Source: Xanthobacter aminoxidans
Lineage (GTDB): Bacteria; Pseudomonadota; Alphaproteobacteria; Rhizobiales; Xanthobacteraceae
DNA length: 64,000 bases
Assembly: GCF_023571765.1 (NCBI RefSeq)
Contig: NZ_JAMJXC010000018.1
Span: forward strand, 1 to 64,000
Reading direction: 5' to 3'
Shown here piece after piece: positions 17,403-26,391 of the stretch. A program made the position numbers and the translations under genes. How positions within the stretch are numbered: position 1 is the first letter of the stretch; each line of letters begins with the position of its first letter. The notes under the pieces are model-generated. The model was given only the letters and a program-made list of their open reading frames with translations. It ran no database searches and was not told the DNA's origin.

Positions 17403-19040
17403 TCAGGGATAGACCTTGAACGCGATGGTGTCGTCGCGCTCGATCTGGCGGATCAGGTCGATCTCCCAGTCCAGATACCTGCGGAAGGCGGCATGGCGGT
17501 CGCCGGCCTCCTGATAGGGCGAGCGCCAGACGTCATCGGCGGCATGGAGCAGAGCCGTCTCGCCGGTCTCCAGCGGGAGGCCGATGGCCTTCCAGGCCGC
17601 CGTTCCGCCTTCCAGCACCGAGACCTGCCGTCCGGACCCTGCCAGCTCCGCCGCCGCCAGCGCCGCGAGCTTGCCATCCGCCGAGGTGAGCACAAGCGGG
17701 CGCGGCGGCAGCGTATCCAGACCCTCCGGCAGGCGGGCGCGGACGGCGAAGCGGGCGCCGGGAATGTGACCGGCCGCATAGGCCAGACTCGTGTCGAGAT
17801 CGAGCACCACCACCGCGTCCTTGGCAATGAGCCGCTCGAGCCCCGCCACCTGCGTCACCGCGACCGTGGGTGCGCGGCCGAGCAGCACCTGCGGCTCCGG
17901 CCCCTGTTCCAGCCGATCCGCCGCATCGAGGCCGAGCACATAAACATCGCCGACCCCGAGTTGAATCAGCCAGGAGGCGGTGATGGCGGCGCGCACGCCG
18001 TCGGCGTCGTCCACCAGCACGATGCGGGCGTTGCGGGTGCCGACCCAGCGGTCAGTGGCCTGCACCAGCTGGCCGCCTTCCGCCCAGAGCGATCCCGGCA
18101 GGTGGCCAGCCTCGTATTCGGCGCGGGTGCGCACATCCAGCACATAGAGGGTGCGCGCATCGCGCTCCGCCTCGAAGCGGGCAAGGCCCTCGCGGTCCAG
18201 CGTGCGGATGCCGAATCGCCGGGTGAGGCGGGCGACGCTGGCGCGCGCCTTCTCCAGCTCGGCGGGACCTGGGGCGGGCACTTCGGCGCGGTCGCCATGG
18301 GCGAGGTCGTAGCCCTCGAACAGCCAGGCCATGGTGCCGTTCTCCAGCGCCACCACGGTGTTGGGAATGCCGGCATTGATGAGCGCCTGCGCGCCGATGA
18401 TGGAGCGGGTGCGGCCCGCGCAGTTCACCACCACCAGCGTCTCATCGGAGGGCACGAGCCCATGGACGCGGAACGGCAACTCCGCGTTGGGCACCGCATG
18501 GGCTCCGGGAATGTGGAAATTCTCGAACTCCTGGAAGGTGCGTCCGTCGAGGATCACGATGTCCTCGCCACGATCGAGCCGCTCCTTGACCTCGCGGGCC
18601 GGCAGGCGGGGCGTGCCATAGGCGTGCTCCACGAATTCGCCGAACGCCTTGGAGAGCACGTTGGAGCCGGTATAGGCGATGCCGCCCGCCCGCTCCCAGG
18701 CAGAGACGCCACCATCCAGCACGGACACGTCGGAATAGCCGAGTTCGGACAGCCGGCGGGCCGCGCGGGTGGCAAGGTCGCCGGCGCCGCCGTCCGTCAC
18801 CACCACCGGGGCGCCGAAGCGCGGCAGGAGGGCGGCGGCGCGCAGCTCGATCTGGCTCAAAGGCAGTGGAACGGACTGGAGGATGTGGCCGTCGCGGGAG
18901 CGCACGCCCTCCTCGCGGGCATCCACCAGCGCGACTTCTCCGCCGCCAGCCAGACGGTTTCGCAGGTCCTCGACGGTGATGAGTTGGTAGGGCTCCGCCG
19001 GTGCGGCGGGCGGGATCTGGAGCGCGGCGGTCGCGGTCAT
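17403..19040 (-). CDS. Four-domain rhodanese (sulfurtransferase) with a single active cysteine
   Basis: This 545-residue protein is built of four rhodanese-like domains, at about residues 20-120, 145-250, 285-385 and 400-500. Only the second has a catalytic cysteine, Cys207, in the loop CAGRTRS. The equivalent loops of domains 1, 3 and 4 read DGGAGDL, DADGVRA and SADGKLA, so they lack it. Cys207 is the only cysteine in the protein. Rhodaneses transfer sulfane sulfur from thiosulfate or persulfides to thiol acceptors. It is transcribed divergently from the 19174 monooxygenase across operator site B. A paralogue of the same design lies at 37380-38978. Confidence 0.88.
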   Translation of the reverse strand: MTATAALQIPPAAPAEPYQLITVEDLRNRLAGGGEVALVDAREEGVRSRDGHILQSVPLPLSQIELRAAALLPRFGAPVVVTDGGAGDLATRAARRLSELGYSDVSVLDGGVSAWERAGGIAYTGSNVLSKAFGEFVEHAYGTPRLPAREVKERLDRGEDIVILDGRTFQEFENFHIPGAHAVPNAELPFRVHGLVPSDETLVVVNCAGRTRSIIGAQALINAGIPNTVVALENGTMAWLFEGYDLAHGDRAEVPAPGPAELEKARASVARLTRRFGIRTLDREGLARFEAERDARTLYVLDVRTRAEYEAGHLPGSLWAEGGQLVQATDRWVGTRNARIVLVDDADGVRAAITASWLIQLGVGDVYVLGLDAADRLEQGPEPQVLLGRAPTVAVTQVAGLERLIAKDAVVVLDLDTSLAYAAGHIPGARFAVRARLPEGLDTLPPRPLVLTSADGKLAALAAAELAGSGRQVSVLEGGTAAWKAIGLPLETGETALLHAADDVWRSPYQEAGDRHAAFRRYLDWEIDLIRQIERDDTIAFKVYP

Positions 19041-19088
19041 GGGCGGTCTCCGGGAAGGGGTGGGCAGCCATCCTCCCTGTCTTTCTCC

Positions 19089-19111
19089 ATAAATTCAATT
19101 GAATTTATTGA
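19089..19111. promoter_or_regulatory. Candidate sulfur-locus operator, site B, in a divergent promoter
   Basis: The 17-base dyad TCAAT-TGAATTT-ATTGA spans 19095-19111. It overlaps a second perfect 20-bp palindrome, ATAAATTCAATTGAATTTAT (19089-19108). It lies between the divergent rhodanese and monooxygenase genes, 55 bases from the first and 63 from the second. The right arm contains TTGACT, a plausible -35 element for the rightward gene. Confidence 0.55.
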
Positions 19112-19173
19112 CTAACATAAGAGGTGCTGATTTTCTGCGCTCACGCCGCCCGAACGGAACCGGAAACCGACCC

Positions 19174-20622
19174 ATGACGCAGACGCCCGCCCCGGACAGC
19201 ACCGGCCCCGCCGCCGGTTCAAAGAAGGAAATCCGCGTCAACGCCTTCGCCATGGCGACGCCGGTGCATCACTCGCCCGGCTTGTGGCGGCATCCGGAAG
19301 ACCGCTCGCTCGACTACACGACGCTCGGCTACTGGACCGACCTTGCCCGCACGCTGGAGGACGGCGGCTTCGACGCGCTGTTCGTCGCCGACAGCATGGC
19401 CTCCAACGATGTCTATGGCGGCTCCTACCACGCGGCGCTGAAGGTGGGCGCACAGATCCCCAAGCTGGACCCCATCGTGGCGGTGTCGGCTATGGCCCGG
19501 GTGACGCGGCATCTCGGCTTCGGCATCACCAGCAATGCGCTCTACGAGCCGCCCTACCCCTTCGCCCGCCGCATGTCGACGCTGGACCACCTCACCAAGG
19601 GGCGCATCGGCTGGAACATCGTCACCGGCCACACCAGCTCAGGCTCCCGCGCCGTGGGCGAGAAGGCGCTGACGCCCCACGACGCGCGCTATGACATCGC
19701 CGACGAATATCTCGATGCCGTCTACGCCCTCTGGGAAGGCAGCTGGGATGACGACGCGGCGGTGCGCGACCGAGCGAACCGCGTTTTCGCCGACCCGGCG
19801 AAGGTGCGCCCCATCGTCCATCGCGGCCAGCATTTCCAGGTGGAGGGGATCCACCTCTCCGAGCCGTCTCCCCAGCGCACGCCGGTGCTGTTCCAGGCCG
19901 GCGCTTCCACCCGCGGCCGGGCCTTTGCCGCACGCCACGCCGAATGCATCTTCGTGAGCGGGCCGACGCCAAATGTCATCGCTCCCGTGGTGGCCGACAC
20001 CCGCGCCCGTGCCGCGGCGCTGGGGCGCGACCCGAAGGAAATCCTGTTCTTCTCCATGGCCACCACCATCGTCGGCGCCACCGAAGAGGAGGCGCGGGAG
20101 AAGCTGGAGAGCTACCGCCGCTTCCTCAATCCTGAGGCCGCGCTGATCCTGTTCTCGGGCTGGACCGGCATCGACTTCTCCAAGCACGACCTCGACGCCC
20201 CCATCCGCTTCGACGACCGCTCCCAGGGCCTCGTCTCCGCGCTGGAAGCCTTCTCCATCGCCGACCCGAACAAGGTGTGGACGGTGCGCGAACTCGCCGA
20301 GCACAACGCCATCGGCGGGCGCGGCCCGGTCTTCATCGGCTCGGCCGAACAGGTGGCGGACCAGATCGAGGCCTGGGTGGAGGCCACCGACGTGGACGGC
20401 CTCAATCTCAGCTACGCGGTGACGCCCGGCGGCTATGCGGATTTCGGCGCGCTGGTGGTGCCCGAGCTGCGCCGCCGCGGCCGCTTCAAGGCCGATTACG
20501 TCGCCGGCACGCTCCGCGAGAAGCTCTATGGCCCCGGCCGCAGCCGCCTGCCGCAGAGCCACCCCGCCGCCGCCTTCCGCCCCGCCGCTGCGCCCGTCGC
20601 CGACGCGCGCGCGGCGGTCTGA
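19174..20622 (+). CDS. LLM-class FMN-dependent monooxygenase (NtaA/SnaA/DszA type)
   Basis: This is a 482-residue luciferase-like monooxygenase. Diagnostic segments are IRVNAFAMATPVHHSPGLWRHP at the start, FDALFVADSM, GRIGWNIVTGHTSSGSRAVG (FMN phosphate region) and VDGLNLSYAVTPGGYADFG. It shares its overall plan with the gene at 20853 and is more distant from the one at 7248, so these two are probably older tandem duplicates. A separate reductase would have to supply FMNH2. The ATG at 19174 was chosen; an upstream in-frame ATG at 19099 falls inside operator site B. It has one cysteine. Confidence 0.88.
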   Translation: MTQTPAPDSTGPAAGSKKEIRVNAFAMATPVHHSPGLWRHPEDRSLDYTTLGYWTDLARTLEDGGFDALFVADSMASNDVYGGSYHAALKVGAQIPKLDPIVAVSAMARVTRHLGFGITSNALYEPPYPFARRMSTLDHLTKGRIGWNIVTGHTSSGSRAVGEKALTPHDARYDIADEYLDAVYALWEGSWDDDAAVRDRANRVFADPAKVRPIVHRGQHFQVEGIHLSEPSPQRTPVLFQAGASTRGRAFAARHAECIFVSGPTPNVIAPVVADTRARAAALGRDPKEILFFSMATTIVGATEEEAREKLESYRRFLNPEAALILFSGWTGIDFSKHDLDAPIRFDDRSQGLVSALEAFSIADPNKVWTVRELAEHNAIGGRGPVFIGSAEQVADQIEAWVEATDVDGLNLSYAVTPGGYADFGALVVPELRRRGRFKADYVAGTLREKLYGPGRSRLPQSHPAAAFRPAAAPVADARAAV

Positions 20623-20640
20623 CCTCCAGGGAGAACGCGC

Positions 20641-20835
20641 ATGTCCGCCGATGCCTTCGGGGCCATGGCCCTCATGTTCGGAGCCGTCTGCCCCGGCGAA
20701 AACCGGCCCACGCTGTCTCCAGCGCCTCGCAATGATCTGCGCCTGAGCACGTCGCCCCGCGCATCCGGGGCCACGGCACCCGTCCTGCGACAGGTCTCGC
20801 TCGGCGCGACCCTCGCGTCTCTGCTCCAGCGCTGA
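20641..20835 (+). CDS. Small protein of unknown function between two monooxygenase genes
   Basis: A 64-residue reading starts at an ATG 19 bases after the previous stop and is preceded by the ribosome-binding site CAGGGAGAA. It ends 17 bases before the next start. The sequence begins MSADAFGAMALMFGAVCPG, then becomes Ser/Arg/Pro-rich, and closes with a short amphipathic stretch (VSLGATLASLL). I recognise no family. The spacing and ribosome-binding site favour translation. Composition alone cannot exclude a chance reading in GC-rich DNA. Confidence 0.35.
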   Translation: MSADAFGAMALMFGAVCPGENRPTLSPAPRNDLRLSTSPRASGATAPVLRQVSLGATLASLLQR

Positions 20836-20852
20836 CCCTGGAAAGGCCCGCC

Positions 20853-22232
20853 ATGACCCGCCAGATCCGCCTCAACGGCTTCATCGGCTTCAGCCCGGTG
20901 CATCTCTCGCCTGGCCTGTGGGCCCACCCCGCGAGCCGGGGCGCTGATTACAACACGCTTGATTACTGGGTGGACCTCGCCAAGGTCCTGGAACGCGGCA
21001 AGTTCGATGCTTTGTTCATCGCCGACGGCATCGGCGTGCATGACGTCTATGGCGGCAACGCGGATGCCGCGATCCGCTCCGGCGCGCAATTCCCCAAGCT
21101 CGATCCGCTGATGCTGGTGTCCGCCCTCGCCCACGAGACGAAGGACCTCGGCTTCGGCATCACCGCTTCCACCAGCCACGAGCTGCCGGCCGTGCTCGCC
21201 CGGCGCTTCTCCTCGCTGGACCATTTCACGCAGGGCCGCATCGGCTGGAACATCGTGACCGGCTATTCCGACAGCGGCGCCCGCGCGGTGGGGCGCGAGA
21301 AGGTGATCGCCCACGACACCCGATATGATCGTGCCGACGAATTCCTCGAAGTCGCCTACAAGCTCTGGGAGGGCTCCTGGGAGGACGCCGCCGTGGTGCG
21401 CGATCGCGCCTCCGGTACCTTCGCCGATCCCTCGAAGGTCCACCGAGTGCGGCATGAAGGCCGGCACTTCGACATCGACACCATCCACCTCACCGAGCCT
21501 TCGCTCCAGCGCACGCCCTACCTGTTCCAGGCCGGCGCCTCGCCGCGCGGGCGGGCGTTCGCGGCCCGGCATGCGGAAGCAGTGTTCGTCGGCGGGCCGA
21601 CCCCGGCGAGCATCGCACCGGGCATCGCGGACCTGCGTGCCCGCGCGGCGGCCCTGGGGCGCGATCCGCGCGACATTGCCGTCTTCACCCTCGCCACTGC
21701 CATCCCGGCCCGCTCCCGCGCGGAGGCGGAGGACAAGCTCGCCGACTATCGCCGCTACACCGATCCGGATGGCGTGCTGGCGCTGTTCTCCGGCTGGACT
21801 GGCATCGATTTCTCCGCCTTCGATCTCGACGCGCCGCTGACCCTGAGCGAGGTGCGCGAGAATGCCGTGCAATCGCTGCTGGAGACCTTCACGGTGGCGG
21901 AGCCCGACCGGGTGTGGACGCTGCGCGAGATCATCGCCCACAACGGCATCGGCGGGCGCGGCCCGCTCTTCGCCGGCACGCCGGCCGACATCGCCGACGA
22001 GCTGGAAGCCTGGGTGGCGGCGGCCGACGTGGACGGCTTCAACCTCTCTCACGCCTTCTTCCCGGACACCTTCACCGACGTGGTGGACCTGCTGGTGCCG
22101 GAGCTGCAACGCCGCGGCCTCTACAAGCAGGACTACGCCCCCGGCACCCTGCGCGGAAAGCTCTCCGGTTCGGACCGGCTGAAGGAGACCCATGCCGGCG
22201 CCGCCTATCGCAGGCTCAGCGAGGCCGCGTGA
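20853..22232 (+). CDS. LLM-class FMN-dependent monooxygenase (NtaA/SnaA/DszA type)
   Basis: This is a 459-residue relative of the enzyme at 19174: IRLNGFIGFSPVHLSPGLWAHP, FDALFIADGIGVHDVYGG, GRIGWNIVTGYSDSGARAVG and VDGFNLSHAFFPDTFTDVV line up almost without gaps. It is likely an FMNH2-dependent oxygenase for a sulfur or nitrogen compound of unknown identity. It ends the 19174-22232 transcription unit. No cysteine and two methionines are present. Confidence 0.88.
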   Translation: MTRQIRLNGFIGFSPVHLSPGLWAHPASRGADYNTLDYWVDLAKVLERGKFDALFIADGIGVHDVYGGNADAAIRSGAQFPKLDPLMLVSALAHETKDLGFGITASTSHELPAVLARRFSSLDHFTQGRIGWNIVTGYSDSGARAVGREKVIAHDTRYDRADEFLEVAYKLWEGSWEDAAVVRDRASGTFADPSKVHRVRHEGRHFDIDTIHLTEPSLQRTPYLFQAGASPRGRAFAARHAEAVFVGGPTPASIAPGIADLRARAAALGRDPRDIAVFTLATAIPARSRAEAEDKLADYRRYTDPDGVLALFSGWTGIDFSAFDLDAPLTLSEVRENAVQSLLETFTVAEPDRVWTLREIIAHNGIGGRGPLFAGTPADIADELEAWVAAADVDGFNLSHAFFPDTFTDVVDLLVPELQRRGLYKQDYAPGTLRGKLSGSDRLKETHAGAAYRRLSEAA

Positions 22233-22261
22233 GAGCCCTCCCATCCGGCGCCCGGCTAATA

Positions 22262-22278
22262 TCTATTAATTCGGGTGA
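22262..22278. promoter_or_regulatory. Candidate sulfur-locus operator, site C, in front of the encapsulin operon
   Basis: TCTAT-TAATTCG-GGTGA has an exact left arm and a degenerate right arm (three of five bases differ from ATAGA). It is the only AT-rich stretch between the monooxygenase stop and the serine acetyltransferase gene, and lies 66 bases upstream of the chosen GTG start. Confidence 0.42.
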
Positions 22279-22343
22279 TTAACTGGACAATACAGCTTGG
22301 CCATGTCATCCATGGTGCATCGGCGCGCAAGAGGGGGCATCCG

Positions 22344-23450
22344 GTGACGGCCAAGGGACGCGACGGCCAGATAAGAGAAGGCCAGATACGCGATGGCTAC
22401 GGGGTGTTCGATCGTGCCGATCCGGGCGGCGGCGTCGCTTTCCACGATGGCGATCGGAGCGATGGGGGCGCGGGCGGCAGCGCTCCACCCTCGGGCTGGA
22501 ACCTCACCCCGGTGATCGCGGCGCTGAAGCTGTCGCGGGATGTGCAGCACAACATCCGCCATCGCGGCCTGCTGCGCCCCCCGCCCTCCCGCGAGGCCAT
22601 CGTCTCCGCCCTGCAGGGGCTCGCAGCGGCGTTGTTTCCGGCCCATTACGGACCGCCGGGGCTCGCCGCCGAGACCATCGACTATTTCGTCGGTGCCACC
22701 CTCAACGACGCGCTGACCACCCTCGCGGAGCAGACCCGGCGCAGCCTGCCCTTCTCCACCCGGGAGGCGCGCTCCGAGGCGGCGTTCGAGCGCGACGCCA
22801 TCGACATCGTCCGTGCCTTCGCCCAGCAATTACCGGAGATCCGCGCCCTCCTCGTCAGCGACATCCGCGCGGCCTATGAGAACGATCCGGCGGCCACGGG
22901 CTTCGCCGAGATCCTGCTGGTCTATCCCGGGCTCACGGCTGTGGTGCACCACCGCATAGCCCATTCCCTCTACGGGCTCGGCGCCGGCTTCCTCGCCCGT
23001 CTCATCTCCGACATCGCCCATTCGCGCACGGGCATCGACATCCATCCCGGCGCCGGCATCAGCGGCAGCTTCTTCATCGATCACGGCACCGGCGTCGTCA
23101 TCGGCGAAACCACCATCATCGGCGAGCGGGTGCGCCTCTATCAGGCGGTGACCCTGGGCGCGCGCAATTTCCCGACCGATGCCTCGGGCGCCATCATCAA
23201 GGGCGCGCCGCGCCATCCCATCATCGAGGACGACGTGGTGATCTATTCGGGCGCCACCGTGCTCGGGCGCATCACCATCGGCCGTGGATCGACCATCGGC
23301 GGCAATGTCTGGCTTACCCATTCGGTGCCGCCGGGCAGCCATCTCACACAGGCGCAGAACCGCTCGGTGGGCGGCGCGGGAGACCCCGCGCAGGCTTCGC
23401 CCGCTGGCGCCGGCAGCGCGCATCCGTTTTTCAACAGGGGATCCGAATGA
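22344..23450 (+). CDS. cysE: Serine O-acetyltransferase of the encapsulin operon
   Basis: This is a 368-residue protein. Residues ~1-55 are a Gly/Asp-rich, probably disordered leader, followed by a helical N-terminal domain and a left-handed beta-helix hexapeptide domain. The latter includes GIDIHPGAGISGSFFIDHGTGVVIGE, RVRLYQAVTLGA and the closing IGGNVWLTHSVPPGS. It would acetylate serine to O-acetylserine, the precursor for cysteine. The GTG at 22344 follows GAGGGGGC. An upstream in-frame GTG at 22275 lies on operator site C and is unlikely. It overlaps the encapsulin gene by 4 bases, an arrangement known for Family 2A encapsulin operons. The chain has no cysteine and only the initiator Met. 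Confidence 0.9.
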   Translation: MTAKGRDGQIREGQIRDGYGVFDRADPGGGVAFHDGDRSDGGAGGSAPPSGWNLTPVIAALKLSRDVQHNIRHRGLLRPPPSREAIVSALQGLAAALFPAHYGPPGLAAETIDYFVGATLNDALTTLAEQTRRSLPFSTREARSEAAFERDAIDIVRAFAQQLPEIRALLVSDIRAAYENDPAATGFAEILLVYPGLTAVVHHRIAHSLYGLGAGFLARLISDIAHSRTGIDIHPGAGISGSFFIDHGTGVVIGETTIIGERVRLYQAVTLGARNFPTDASGAIIKGAPRHPIIEDDVVIYSGATVLGRITIGRGSTIGGNVWLTHSVPPGSHLTQAQNRSVGGAGDPAQASPAGAGSAHPFFNRGSE

Positions 23451-24394
23451 CCGAAGAGCCTGCCATCAGGAGGACATTGAACGAGGCCGCCGCCCGGCAG
23501 CTCGCCAATGCCACGAAGACCCGCGCGCAATGGTCCGGCATCACGCCGCGCTGGCTCGTCTCCTTCCTGCCGTGGACGCCGGTGGAAGCCGGCATCTACC
23601 GCCTCAACCGCGTCAAGGAATCCAACGGCGAGATCGCCGCCGACGTGGAATGCTCGCCCCGCCGCGACCAGGACCCGGACCTTCCGGAGACCTTCGTGGA
23701 CTATGAGGAGGCGCCGCGCGAATATTCCCTCAACGCGGTGACCACCATCCTCGACGTGCAGACCCGCGTCTCGGACCTCTATTCCCACCCCTACGACCAG
23801 ATTCAGGAGCAGCTGCGCCTCCTCATCGAGAAGGTGAAGGAGAAGCAGGAGGCCGAGCTCATCAACAACGCCGAGTACGGCCTGTTGACCAATGCGGCGC
23901 CCTCGCAGCGGATTTCCACCCGCACCGGCGCGCCGACGCCGGACGATCTCGACGAGCTCATCACCAAGGTGTGGAAGGAGCCGGCCTTCTTCCTAGCCCA
24001 TCCGCGCGCCATCGCCGCCTTCGGCCGCGAATGCACCCGCCGCGGCGTGCCACCGCCCACGGTGACGCTGTTCGGCACGCCCTTCCTCACCTGGCGCGGC
24101 CTGCCGTTCGTGCCGTCCGACAAGCTTTATGTGGACGAGAACGGCAAGACCAACATCCTGCTGCTGCGCACCGGCGAGAAGAAGCAGGGCGTGATCGGCC
24201 TGTTCCAGCCGGGCGTTCCCGGCGAGGTGGCGCCGAGCCTGTCGGTGCGCTTCATGGGCATCAACCGCAAGGCCATCGCCTCCTATCTGGTCTCGCTCTA
24301 CTGCTCGGCCGCCGTGCTCACCCACGATGCGCTGGCGGTGCTCACCGATGTCGAGGTCGGCAAGTATCATGCCTATCCTGACACCTACGCCTGA
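23447..24394 (+). CDS. Family 2A encapsulin shell protein (SrpI-like)
   Basis: This 315-residue protein matches the HK97-fold Family 2A encapsulins (formerly major membrane protein I/SrpI). An N-terminal extension (RRTLNEAAARQLANATKTRAQW) leads into TPRWLVSFLPWTPVEAGIYRLNR. A spine-helix-like region follows (YDQIQEQLRLLIEKVKEKQEAELINN), then PAFFLAHPRAIAAFGRECTRRGVPPP, and the C-terminal A-domain strands with VIGLFQPGVPGEVAPSLSVRFMGINRKAIASYLVSL in two blocks. In known cases such shells assemble into an icosahedral compartment that encloses a cysteine desulfurase. The acetyltransferase lies immediately upstream and the desulfurase start is 26 bases inside this gene, so all three are translationally coupled. 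Confidence 0.92.
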   Translation: MTEEPAIRRTLNEAAARQLANATKTRAQWSGITPRWLVSFLPWTPVEAGIYRLNRVKESNGEIAADVECSPRRDQDPDLPETFVDYEEAPREYSLNAVTTILDVQTRVSDLYSHPYDQIQEQLRLLIEKVKEKQEAELINNAEYGLLTNAAPSQRISTRTGAPTPDDLDELITKVWKEPAFFLAHPRAIAAFGRECTRRGVPPPTVTLFGTPFLTWRGLPFVPSDKLYVDENGKTNILLLRTGEKKQGVIGLFQPGVPGEVAPSLSVRFMGINRKAIASYLVSLYCSAAVLTHDALAVLTDVEVGKYHAYPDTYA

Positions 24395-26357
24395 GCCGGG
24401 GGTGCCCGAAGGGCCGGCGGATTTCCGCCCGGACGATTTCGGCGCGGCGGCAAACGCTGCGCCGGGGTCCCCGCCGCCGGGCTGGCCCGACCCGCAGGTG
24501 CTGCAGCAGATCGCCAACGCCTTCTTCCAGTCGGGGCCCGTGGCTGCCGCTCCCGAGGCGGCGCCGCATCTGGTGACGCTGCCCTCCGCACCGCCCAATC
24601 CGACCGACCTGCCGGGCCTGCCGGCGACGACCCTCGCCGACCAGCACCTGCCGTCGCGGCCGCCCTTCGCCGCGCCGGACCTGCCGCCCGTCACCATCCC
24701 GTCCGTGGTGCCGACGCCCAACATCCCGCCCCCGCCGGCACCGGCGGCGGTGGCCGTTCCCGGCCTCCCCGGCGTCCCCCAGCCGGGCGGTTCCCCCGCC
24801 CTGTCGCTTCCGGGCCTCGCCGGCAGCTTCGATACCGGGCAGGTGCCGGCGGGCCTCGGCAGCGTCATCGCACTCGACAGCCGGCGTCCGCCCGCGCCTT
24901 CGGCGGTGCCGGGGGATTTCGGCGGAGATGCGGGTGGCCTCTACTTTCTGGACGAGGCGCGCGCCCATTCTCCCGTGCCCGCCTCTGCGTCCCTGCCGGC
25001 GGAACCCGCCCTGCCGTCAGCGTCCGCGCTCCCCGGCCTTCCGGCGGCGCCGGTGCAGGCTCCGGACTTCGGCGGGATCTCCTCGGCGCTGAGCCCGGAG
25101 CTGGTGCCGGACCTCGGCCCGCAGACGCGCCCGTTCGATCCGCACGCGATCAAGCGGGACTTCCCCATCCTGCAGCAGAGCGTGCATGGCAAGCCGCTGA
25201 TCTGGCTCGACAATGCCGCGACCACGCAGAAGCCGCAGGCGGTCATCGACCGGCTGACCCACTTCTACGAGCACGAAAACTCCAACATCCACCGCGCCGC
25301 CCACGCCCTCGCGGCGCGGGCGACCGATGCCTATGAGGCGGCCCGCGAGAAGGTGCGGCGCTTCCTCAATGCCGGATCGGTGAAGGACATCATTTTCGTG
25401 CGGGGGGCCACAGAGGGCATCAACCTCGTCGCCCAGACCTACGGAAGGCGGCATGTGAAGGAGGGCGACGAGATCGTCGTCACCCATCTGGAGCACCACG
25501 CCAACATCGTGCCGTGGCAGCAGCTCGCCGCCGAGAAGGGCGCGCGCCTGCGCGTCGCGCCGGTGGACGACACGGGGCAGGTGATCCTCGAGGAATACGA
25601 GAAGCTGCTCAATCCCCGCACCCGCATCGTCGCGCTGGCGCAGGTGTCCAACGCGCTCGGCACGGTGGTTCCGGTGAAGGAGATGGTGGCCATCGCCCAT
25701 CGCCACGGCGTCTGCGCGCTGGTGGACGGGGCGCAATCCGTCTCCCACATGGCGGTGGATATGCAGGCGCTGGACGCCGACTTCTTCGTCTTCTCCGGCC
25801 ACAAGGTGTTCGGTCCCACCGGCATCGGCGTGGTCTACGGCAAGAAGGACGTGCTCGCCCGTCTGCCGCCGTGGCAGGGCGGCGGCAACATGATCGCCGA
25901 CGTGACCTTCGAGAAGACCATCTACAATGGTCCGCCCGAGCGGTTCGAGGCCGGCACCGGCAACATCGCCGATGCGGTGGGCCTCGGCGCGGCCATCGAC
26001 TATGTCGAGAGCATCGGCATGGAGGTCATCGCCCGCTACGAGCATGAGCTGCTGGTCTATGCGACACAGCGGCTCCTGACCGTGCCCGGCCTGAAGCTCG
26101 TCGGCACGGCGGCGGACAAGGCGAGCGTGCTCTCCTTCGTCCTCGATGGCTGCCGCACGCAGGACGTGGGCGCAGCGCTGGACCGCGAGGGCATCGCCGT
26201 GCGGGCCGGCCACCATTGCGCCCAGCCCATCCTCCGCCGGTTCGGGCTGGAGAGCACGGTGCGGCCCTCCCTCGCCTTCTACAACACGACCGACGACGTG
26301 GACGCGCTGGAAACCGCCCTCAAGCGCATCCAGAGCAGTCGCGGCTACCGGCTCTGA
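24369..26357 (+). CDS. Encapsulin cargo: cysteine desulfurase with long disordered N-terminal targeting domain
   Basis: This is a 662-residue protein. Residues 1 to ~255 are Pro/Ala/Gly-rich and probably disordered, with recurring LPGLP-like motifs (81-85, 131-137, 147-151, 221-225) and a distinctive FGGDAGGLYFLDEARA block (184-199). In Family 2A systems such domains load cargo into the shell. Residues ~256-662 form a SufS/type II cysteine desulfurase with RDFPILQQ, LDNAATTQKP, the PLP-binding Lys479 in FSGHK and the persulfide Cys617 in RAGHHCAQP. It converts cysteine to alanine plus an enzyme persulfide. The ATG at 24369 lies inside the encapsulin gene, and an earlier in-frame ATG at 24327 lies deeper in it. 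Confidence 0.92.
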   Translation: MPILTPTPEPGVPEGPADFRPDDFGAAANAAPGSPPPGWPDPQVLQQIANAFFQSGPVAAAPEAAPHLVTLPSAPPNPTDLPGLPATTLADQHLPSRPPFAAPDLPPVTIPSVVPTPNIPPPPAPAAVAVPGLPGVPQPGGSPALSLPGLAGSFDTGQVPAGLGSVIALDSRRPPAPSAVPGDFGGDAGGLYFLDEARAHSPVPASASLPAEPALPSASALPGLPAAPVQAPDFGGISSALSPELVPDLGPQTRPFDPHAIKRDFPILQQSVHGKPLIWLDNAATTQKPQAVIDRLTHFYEHENSNIHRAAHALAARATDAYEAAREKVRRFLNAGSVKDIIFVRGATEGINLVAQTYGRRHVKEGDEIVVTHLEHHANIVPWQQLAAEKGARLRVAPVDDTGQVILEEYEKLLNPRTRIVALAQVSNALGTVVPVKEMVAIAHRHGVCALVDGAQSVSHMAVDMQALDADFFVFSGHKVFGPTGIGVVYGKKDVLARLPPWQGGGNMIADVTFEKTIYNGPPERFEAGTGNIADAVGLGAAIDYVESIGMEVIARYEHELLVYATQRLLTVPGLKLVGTAADKASVLSFVLDGCRTQDVGAALDREGIAVRAGHHCAQPILRRFGLESTVRPSLAFYNTTDDVDALETALKRIQSSRGYRL

Positions 26358-26363
26358 CCCCTC

Positions 26364-26391
26364 CCCGCCCCGGCCTCATCGCCGGGGCGGG
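26364..26391. terminator. GC-rich hairpin after the encapsulin operon
   Basis: CCCGCCCCGGC (26364-26374) pairs perfectly with GCCGGGGCGGG (26381-26391) around a 6-base loop, beginning 7 bases after the desulfurase stop. No T run follows, so efficiency is uncertain. Between this hairpin and the gene at 26773 I see only operator site D and its AT-rich promoter-like stretch (26575-26635). Confidence 0.5.

Noticed and set aside
22233-22343. A riboswitch (SAM, cobalamin or T-box) in front of the acetyltransferase gene
   Set aside because: The leader is too short and shows no recognisable aptamer pairing. The AT-rich part is explained by the shared dyad.
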